In this document: positions 6,251 through 7,306 of the stretch, one piece after another
How positions within the stretch are numbered: the stretch's first letter is position 1
Layout: each line of letters begins with the position of its first letter
NCBI GenBank assembly: GCA_002391195.1
Contig: DGRZ01000076.1
Coordinates: 18,535 to 25,840, forward strand
DNA from: Fibrobacter sp. UBA4375
GTDB lineage: Bacteria; Fibrobacterota; Fibrobacteria; Fibrobacterales; Fibrobacteraceae
DNA: 7,306 nucleotides
Direction: 5' to 3'
Made by a program: the position numbers and the translations under genes
Notes under the pieces: generated by a model
Seen by the model: the letters and a program-made list of their open reading frames with translations, nothing else
Told to the model about the DNA's origin: nothing
The model's database searches: none

Positions 6251-6258
6251 CCCCTTTT
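6251..6258 (-). promoter_or_regulatory. Ribosome binding site fixing the secreted-protein start
   Basis: Minus-strand AAAAGGGG ends 8 bases before the ATG at 6242 and directly precedes the signal-peptide coding start. No comparable site lies ahead of the more upstream in-frame ATG codons, so it decides the start. Confidence 0.6.
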
Positions 6259-6270
6259 ACGTTGTTTTCC

Positions 6271-6289
6271 ATATTCCAATTTAGAATAT
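6271..6289 (-). promoter_or_regulatory. Dyad at probable promoter of the secreted-protein operon
   Basis: ATATTC-N7-GAATAT is a perfect 6+6 inverted repeat about 30 bases before the start codon. On the minus strand its spacer region supplies TAAATT, 17 bases downstream of TTGCGT, a tolerable though weak -10/-35 pair. The dyad may be an operator overlapping the -10 region. The promoter itself is not strongly supported. Confidence 0.35.
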
Positions 6290-6353
6290 TCACCGTCATT
6301 ACGCAAGCGTTTGTAACAAGATTGTAAGTTTTTCGCAACTTTTGGGCAGAAGG

Positions 6354-6369
6354 TGTGACGGGGGTCACG
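6354..6369 (-). promoter_or_regulatory. CRP/FNR-family-like dyad upstream of the secreted-protein operon
   Basis: On the + strand TGTGA-CGGGGG-TCACG matches 9 of 10 specified bases of the TGTGA-N6-TCACA half-site pair used by CRP-type regulators. It lies about 110 bases before the start codon at 6242 and some 55-60 bases before the candidate -10, a position suitable for activation. Which regulator, if any, binds is inference. Confidence 0.35.
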
Positions 6370-6395
6370 TTTTAGATCGGAAAAAGAGGGGTTTT

Positions 6396-6413
6396 AGGGG
6401 GCGGGAGCCCCCT
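6396..6413. repeat. G/C-rich hairpin AGGGGGC-GGGA-GCCCCCT
   Basis: A perfect 7-base stem (8 with the flanking T6395/A6414) and 4-base loop. It lies in the divergent gap between the secreted-protein operon and aspS. No T-run directly follows on either strand (on the minus strand TTTTT comes about 10 bases later), so it reads as part of an intergenic repeat rather than a clear terminator. Confidence 0.65.
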
Positions 6414-6431
6414 AGGAGAGGGGGTAGAGGA

Positions 6432-6513
6432 AGCCTTGGCCTAGATCCTTCGACTCCACTTCGTTTCGCTCAGGATGACACCACATTCACCTAGGATGAC
6501 ACAGGGCAAGGCT
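6432..6513. repeat. Composite intergenic repeat with ATCCTTCGACTCC...CTCAGGATGACA core
   Basis: AGCCTTG (6432-6438) and CAAGGCT (6507-6513) are inverted copies enclosing the element. Inside, ATCCT (6445-6449) pairs with AGGAT (6472-6476), with a smaller CGA..TCG stem within. This is the TTCGACTCC..CGCTCAGGATGACA-type sequence that recurs between genes in many bacterial genomes. AGGATGACAC is directly repeated (6472-6481, 6493-6502), suggesting partial duplication or a decayed second copy. There is no coding content. Confidence 0.65.
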
Positions 6514-6519
6514 GGAGCG

Positions 6520-6537
6520 AGGGGGAGGCCTCCCCCT
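6520..6537. repeat. 18-base perfect palindrome upstream of aspS
   Basis: A-GGGGGAGGCCTCCCCC-T is fully self-complementary and followed on the + strand by TT. It can form a GC-rich hairpin with a GGCC turn. It mirrors the hairpin at 6396-6413 in composition, so the two may bracket one repeat element. Its position 54 bases before aspS leaves open a role as terminator of upstream read-through. Confidence 0.6.
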
Positions 6538-6542
6538 TTGGC

Positions 6543-6573
6543 AAATTTTTCTACATTTTCGCGCGAAAAATTT
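6543..6573 (+). promoter_or_regulatory. A/T-rich inverted repeats in the aspS leader
   Basis: AAATTTTTC (6543-6551) and GAAAAATTT (6565-6573) are perfect 9-base inverted copies. A 14-base palindrome, TTTTCGCGCGAAAA (6556-6569), overlaps the right arm. The two structures are mutually exclusive in RNA; as DNA the palindrome could be an operator. No convincing -10/-35 pair is seen. Confidence 0.4.
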
Positions 6574-6590
6574 TATCCAAGGATAAACTC

Positions 6591-7306
6591 ATGAAACGTA
6601 CTCATAACTGCGGCCAGCTGCGCAAGGCAGATGTTGGCCAGACCGTAACACTCGCCGGTTGGGTGGATCGCCGCCGCGACCATGGTGGTGTGATTTTTGT
6701 GGACCTCCGCGACAAGTATGGCAAGACCCAGATCGTCTTCAACCCGGACTACAACGCCGACGTGATGAAGACCGCCGAACAGCTCCGCAACGAATACGTA
6801 ATTACGGTGACCGGCAAGGTCTACGCCCGCGAAGAGGGCAACGCCAACGAGAAGCTCGCCACGGGCGAAATCGAAGTCAAGATCGACTCCATCGAAATCC
6901 TGAATGCGGCCCTCACCTCCCCCTTGGCCATCAACGACCCGAACGAAGAGTGCAAGGAAAACGACGACCTGCGCCTGCAGTACCGTTACCTCGACCTGCG
7001 CCGTCCGTGGATCCAGAAGAAGCTGTTGCTCAAGAGCCGCTTCCTCAAGGCCGTGTACGACTTCTTCTACGCCAACGGTTTCGAGAACATCGAGACTCCG
7101 GTGCTCTGCAAGTCCACTCCGGAAGGCGCCCGCGACTACCTGGTGCCGAGCCGCGTGAACCCGGGCAAGTTCTACGCCCTCCCGCAGTCTCCGCAGCAGT
7201 ACAAGCAGCTCCTGATGATTGCCGGCATGGACCGCTACTTCCAGATTGCCAAGTGCTTCCGCGACGAAGACCTCCGCGCCGACCGTCAGCCGGAATTCAC
7301 GCAGAT
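6591..7306 (+). CDS. aspS: Aspartyl-tRNA synthetase, N-terminal part (3' end outside window)
   Basis: AspRS is a class II synthetase that charges tRNA with aspartate using ATP. The window holds the first 238 residues of a protein that is usually about 590 residues in bacteria. The N-terminal OB-fold anticodon-binding domain (about 1-105) is recognisable by THNCGQLR, GQTVTLAGWVDRRRDHGGVI and FVDLRDKYG. The catalytic domain begins with RYLDLRRPWIQ (132-142), then motif 1 in FYANGFENIETPVL (159-172), STPEGARDYLVPSRV (175-189), FYALPQSPQQYKQLLM (194-209), and motif 2 in FRDEDLRADRQPEFTQ at the edge. The start at 6591 has AAGGA 7 bases upstream and matches the usual N terminus. The codon choice is strongly C/G-ending, as expected for a highly expressed gene. 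His31, inside RRDHGG, is the residue linked with relaxed tRNA(Asp)/tRNA(Asn) recognition in bacterial AspRS. Confidence 0.96.
   Translation, partial: MKRTHNCGQLRKADVGQTVTLAGWVDRRRDHGGVIFVDLRDKYGKTQIVFNPDYNADVMKTAEQLRNEYVITVTGKVYAREEGNANEKLATGEIEVKIDSIEILNAALTSPLAINDPNEECKENDDLRLQYRYLDLRRPWIQKKLLLKSRFLKAVYDFFYANGFENIETPVLCKSTPEGARDYLVPSRVNPGKFYALPQSPQQYKQLLMIAGMDRYFQIAKCFRDEDLRADRQPEFTQ

Noticed and set aside
6243..6368. 42-codon upstream extension of the secreted protein
   Set aside because: It has no signal-peptide character and lies over the presumed promoter and dyads; the inner ATG at 6242 has both a ribosome site and a signal peptide.
6472..6502. Direct repeats AGGATGACAC as a CRISPR array
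   Set aside because: Only two 10-base copies with an 11-base spacer; this is far from CRISPR geometry and explained by the interspersed repeat.
6904..7158. 84-codon alternative frame within aspS
   Set aside because: It is Ser/Thr/Arg-rich low-complexity translation of a conserved aspS segment, so a shadow.

Overview
The window looks like a piece of a Fibrobacter-type chromosome (phylum Fibrobacterota). The evidence is indirect. Conserved housekeeping genes (nadB, aspS) of moderate-to-high G+C flank an A+T-richer secreted protein. That protein combines GLUG motifs, seven InlB/'Listeria-Bacteroides' repeats and a C-terminal tail like those of type IX secretion cargo. The intergenic gaps carry the G-rich hairpins and 'TCGACTCC..TTCG..CTCAGGATGACA' repeats typical of such genomes. 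A related Bacteroidota-like lineage cannot be excluded without a database search.

Layout. Bases 3-563 (+) are the 3' part of nadB (L-aspartate oxidase, NAD synthesis). A 155-base gap (564-718) holds short tandem repeats and a long imperfect inverted repeat. Next on the + strand is an apparent two-gene operon: a tail-anchored Ser/Thr protein kinase (719-1738) and, 14 bases later, a CvpA-family membrane protein with an Ala/Lys/Glu-rich tail (1753-2403).

The minus strand from 6242 to 2445 reads as a three-gene operon converging on cvpA. A 1175-residue secreted repeat protein (6242-2715) is followed after only 8 bases by a 38-codon ORF (2706-2590), then after 13 bases by a 43-codon ORF (2576-2445). 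The two tiny ORFs share a leader-like motif, KKEY-x2-P-[DE]-[ML]-x-V, and then diverge completely; the second ends in a three-cysteine segment. They are the most interesting objects here. They look like a pair of ribosomally made, possibly modified peptides (RiPP-like) or an undescribed small-protein family. No maturation enzyme lies in the window, so modification is inference.

Bases 6243-6590 carry the regulatory DNA of the repeat-protein operon (a CRP/FNR-like dyad and a second dyad at the probable promoter), a composite intergenic repeat with strong hairpins, and the leader of aspS. The first 238 codons of aspS (aspartyl-tRNA synthetase) run off the right edge. The kinase/CvpA pair and the secreted-protein operon point to envelope functions; nadB and aspS are flanking housekeeping genes with no evident functional tie.
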